The notes under the pieces were generated by a model. That model was not told where the DNA came from, did no database searches, and worked only from the letters and a program-made list of their open reading frames with translations. Shown piece by piece: positions 4,068-6,344 of a DNA stretch of 6,344 nucleotides. Source of the stretch: Bacillota bacterium (GTDB taxonomy: Bacteria > Bacillota_A > Clostridia > Acetivibrionales > DUMB01); NCBI GenBank assembly GCA_023621975.1, contig JAMOAC010000504.1, forward strand, positions 1-6,344. The letters run 5' to 3'. Position numbers and translations under genes: made by a program. Numbering within the stretch: the first letter of the stretch is position 1; each line of letters begins with the position of its first letter.

Positions 4068-6344
4068 ATGTTAAAGGACAACAAATTGTTCAGGCCGAGT
4101 GTGTCCGCTTCGGGTATTAGCCGTATTTCATTGTCATATTTGTTGACCTGCTGCTTGCTTGTAATTTGCCTGGTTATATTTATACCGGCAGATGTAGATG
4201 CAGTGGGATACATTCCGGACAAGGATATAACTGCAGACGACATCATTGCGACTGATATTAATGACATGATAGTATATCCCCATTTTGGCACCCCTGCTTT
4301 TGTAGAACCTGGACAACAGATCACAGCTGAACTTGCAGCTTCTGCCAGTTATGGCACATCGGGGTGGAGCGCATGGATAGAAAATGACCTGAGGAAATGG
4401 GACTGCACAGTCGGTACGGTTGAATACGGCGCCAATAAGATTTACCTGGACTCGAAAACCGGTTACCGAATAAATGTTACAATTCCCTCTGATGCATCAC
4501 CTGAACTTTGCACCCTGGTTTTGAAGCATAGTTCAGGTAAAACATGGAAGGCACCGATGTCTGTAAGCGTTGTACCTGAACTAGATACCAGTTTTTACAC
4601 GATGAATGTAACCGATACTCACTTCTTCAGGTATGGAGGAAGCTCTGTAAGCGGGCAAAATGATGGCAAATCCATTGGATTGATGGCCAAAGTGGCTACT
4701 CTTGCAGGAGTGCGTTTCTTTTCACATACCGGTGACGTCCATCTTGGAGGCAATCACAGCAGAGCTGTTGGGATAAGAGATTTTATGATACAGCCTATAG
4801 TACAAATGGGAAGAGTTCCATTTATTATGGCTGAGGGCAATCATGAATATGATATATATGTAAGCCCTAAGCCGTCTCTTACTGAAGGCGATCGTACAGG
4901 TGACTATGATGCAAGTGTTGGAGACAGATACTTTGGAATGAGAAGCCAGATAATTGGAATGGGAAGCTTTGCTGTTGTCAAGCATTTCTTCGGTGCTTAT
5001 TATGGAGACATACCATTAAGAAATAACATTACTGCAAAGTGGAATGAAGTATTCGCAAGCGGCAGCCCTTACACATATCGTCTGCTTTTACAACATACCC
5101 ACGATTCAATAACAGCATTATTCTATGAGGGAAATAACCCGCCACCCATTGCTCCGAATCCTCATCTTATATTGAAAGGACATAACCATGTATGGAGATG
5201 CGAACAATCAAGCCCATACTATGTTCTTTCATTAGGCGGCGGAGACAGTTCCAGCTATGGCGCTTGCACATTCCTGAACTTCAACTTTAACGGTTCAACC
5301 TGGTCCTGTCCGCAGGCTACGCCGTTATTTGGACCTGCCAACAAGTACAATACCATTATTGACTGCAGGGACGGCTATGATATCACGGCTCTCAGGGACA
5401 GCTATTCAAATCCGAACGACGGTACTGCATCCAATAATACATGTACAATCATCAATGATATTAATTTCAATTTCTATGACGGAAGAGTACGTTTTCTGAT
5501 GCAGCAGGGCTCATATACCGTATCCGGCGGTACAATACTGAAAACATATGACTACGAGGAGGCAGACGGAAGCTGGCATACGGCTGTCCTTGTAAAAGTA
5601 AATATACCTGCAAGTTCAAGTACAACCGTAACCATAAACAAGATCGGTGGACCTGGTGATTACCTGCTTGATTCTACCTTCAACAGTGATACAATTGGTT
5701 CGCCGCCTGCAGGCTGGACAATTAACAATTCGGGTGGTCCTGTTACTGTTGAGGCTATACCAAGTGCATCAGACAGGAGTATGAAGCTGTATAAGGCTAC
5801 GGCGGAATCAGGGTATTCTGCAGGATACAAAACCTTTACAGCTCAAACTTCCGGTATTGTAAGATATGATACATGGGTAATGACACCGGAAATATACAGT
5901 GATAAATATATAATGGCAAGAAATTTCGAAGAGAATAAAATTGCCGCGACCATTGCCTTTTCAAATGGTTACATTAAAGCCGGAAGTACGAGTGTTCAGC
6001 AATTTGTGGCAGGCCAGTGGTATCATATTGTGATTGATCTGGATGTAGGCTCAAAGACATACACTCTCTATGTTGACGGGGTAAACAGAGGTGTTTACAA
6101 TTTCCAGGACAGCTCAGTTACCAATATCGGAGAAGTACTATTTACTATTTCACCCGGCTGCTACGGTACGTTTTATATAAACGACATTAAAATTAAAAAG
6201 ATTGGTACAATCATAAAGAGCTGGGAGTTTAATAATGCCGGCGATACGGAAGGATGGTCAGGCAATTGGCATGTTGGCAACCTGGTGGCCAATGGATCAT
6301 ATCTGAACGGAAATATCACAGGTATTGACCCGGCATTGACATCA
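4068..6344 (+). CDS. Secreted calcineurin-like metallophosphoesterase with LamG module (3' end cut by window)
   Basis: The frame is open for 759 codons from ATG 4068 to the window edge, with no stop. Residues 1-41 or 1-45 are a signal peptide (K3, K6, R9, R19; hydrophobic 22-39; then PADVDA). Residues about 70-175 look like an Ig-like pre-domain (TPAFVEPG, then GWSAWIENDL). The core carries the whole calcineurin-like (PF00149-type) metal-site series: D183-T-H185, G222-D223, G257-N258-H259-E260, H343-T-H345 and G371-H372-N-H374. Such enzymes hydrolyse phosphomono- or diesters at a two-metal centre. A beta-rich region, about 390-525, follows. Residues 531-709 are a LamG-like module about 86% identical to residues 106-284 of the protein encoded at 204. 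From residue 715 the protein enters the C-terminal domain that closes that neighbour; 45 residues are visible. The protein acts outside the cell. Its substrate cannot be read from the sequence: nucleotides, teichoic acid and phosphorylated glycans are all possible. The start is chosen for its GGGGTGAGGGT ribosome site and the signal peptide right after it. Roughly 100 C-terminal residues are missing, judged from the neighbour. Confidence 0.88.
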   Translation, partial: MLKDNKLFRPSVSASGISRISLSYLLTCCLLVICLVIFIPADVDAVGYIPDKDITADDIIATDINDMIVYPHFGTPAFVEPGQQITAELAASASYGTSGWSAWIENDLRKWDCTVGTVEYGANKIYLDSKTGYRINVTIPSDASPELCTLVLKHSSGKTWKAPMSVSVVPELDTSFYTMNVTDTHFFRYGGSSVSGQNDGKSIGLMAKVATLAGVRFFSHTGDVHLGGNHSRAVGIRDFMIQPIVQMGRVPFIMAEGNHEYDIYVSPKPSLTEGDRTGDYDASVGDRYFGMRSQIIGMGSFAVVKHFFGAYYGDIPLRNNITAKWNEVFASGSPYTYRLLLQHTHDSITALFYEGNNPPPIAPNPHLILKGHNHVWRCEQSSPYYVLSLGGGDSSSYGACTFLNFNFNGSTWSCPQATPLFGPANKYNTIIDCRDGYDITALRDSYSNPNDGTASNNTCTIINDINFNFYDGRVRFLMQQGSYTVSGGTILKTYDYEEADGSWHTAVLVKVNIPASSSTTVTINKIGGPGDYLLDSTFNSDTIGSPPAGWTINNSGGPVTVEAIPSASDRSMKLYKATAESGYSAGYKTFTAQTSGIVRYDTWVMTPEIYSDKYIMARNFEENKIAATIAFSNGYIKAGSTSVQQFVAGQWYHIVIDLDVGSKTYTLYVDGVNRGVYNFQDSSVTNIGEVLFTISPGCYGTFYINDIKIKKIGTIIKSWEFNNAGDTEGWSGNWHVGNLVANGSYLNGNITGIDPALTS
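4188..4349 (+). repeat. Shared mature N-terminal segment, copy 2
   Basis: Encodes residues 41-94 of the second protein (ADVDAVGY, KDIT, INDM, VYPH, TPAFVEPG, AAS). In this protein the segment runs on into a whole Ig-like pre-domain (GWSAWIENDL onward). In the first protein the same start breaks off into a linker and the LamG module. Confidence 0.85.
5658..6194 (+). repeat. LamG-like module, copy 2 (in the metallophosphoesterase gene)
   Basis: Encodes residues 531-709 of the second protein and aligns without gaps to 519-1055. Positions 6057-6118 match 918-979 at every base (62 nt). In this gene the module follows the catalytic core. Similarity starts sharply at the YLLD segment and stops just after NDIKI, which marks it as a self-contained shuffled unit. 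Confidence 0.93.
6210..6344 (+). repeat. C-terminal jelly-roll domain, copy 2, truncated by the window edge
   Basis: Encodes residues 715-759 of the second protein (KSWEFNNAG, EGW, GNITGIDPALTS) and aligns without gaps to 3270-3404. The match continues to the last base of the window, so the rest of the domain is expected just beyond it. Confidence 0.85.

Noticed and set aside
519..6194. LamG copies as ends of a transposon or a diversity-generating element
   Set aside because: No transposase, integrase, reverse transcriptase, terminal inverted repeats or target duplications are visible. The repeats are in-frame coding modules.

Overview
The window looks like a piece of a low-GC Gram-positive chromosome, probably a polysaccharide-degrading clostridium. 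This rests on AT-rich intergenic DNA, strong GGAG-type ribosome binding sites, frequent ATA and AGA/AGG codons, and large secreted multi-module proteins. The lineage is an inference; there is no rRNA or other marker gene.

Layout: 1-203 is AT-rich leader and promoter DNA. 204-3707 (+) is a complete gene for a 1167-residue secreted protein. It has a LamG-like module, a GH99/WbsX-like glycoside hydrolase core, two Ig-like domains, a CBM4/9-like domain and a C-terminal jelly-roll domain. 3708-4067 is a 360-bp intergenic region with an intrinsic terminator (3836-3859) and the promoter region of the next gene. 4068-6344 (+) is a second secreted protein, cut by the window end. It has an Ig-like pre-domain and a calcineurin-like metallophosphoesterase core with a full set of metal ligands, followed by the same LamG-like module and the first 45 residues of the same C-terminal domain. 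No RNA genes, CRISPR arrays, transposases or other mobile-element genes were seen.

The main point of interest is how the two genes relate. Their catalytic cores are unrelated, but their signal peptides, mature N-termini, LamG-like modules and C-terminal modules are homologous. The level of identity differs by segment: about 56% at the N-terminus, 86% in LamG including a 62-nt stretch with no difference, and 69% in the visible C-terminal part. The LamG module lies before the enzyme core in the first protein and after it in the second. The first protein also seems to keep a stub of the Ig-like domain that is whole in the second. This points to module shuffling and probable gene conversion between neighbours. 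The promoter regions share sequence boxes too, so the genes may be co-regulated although a terminator separates them. A joint role, with one enzyme cutting a glycan and the other removing phosphate at the cell surface, is plausible but speculative.
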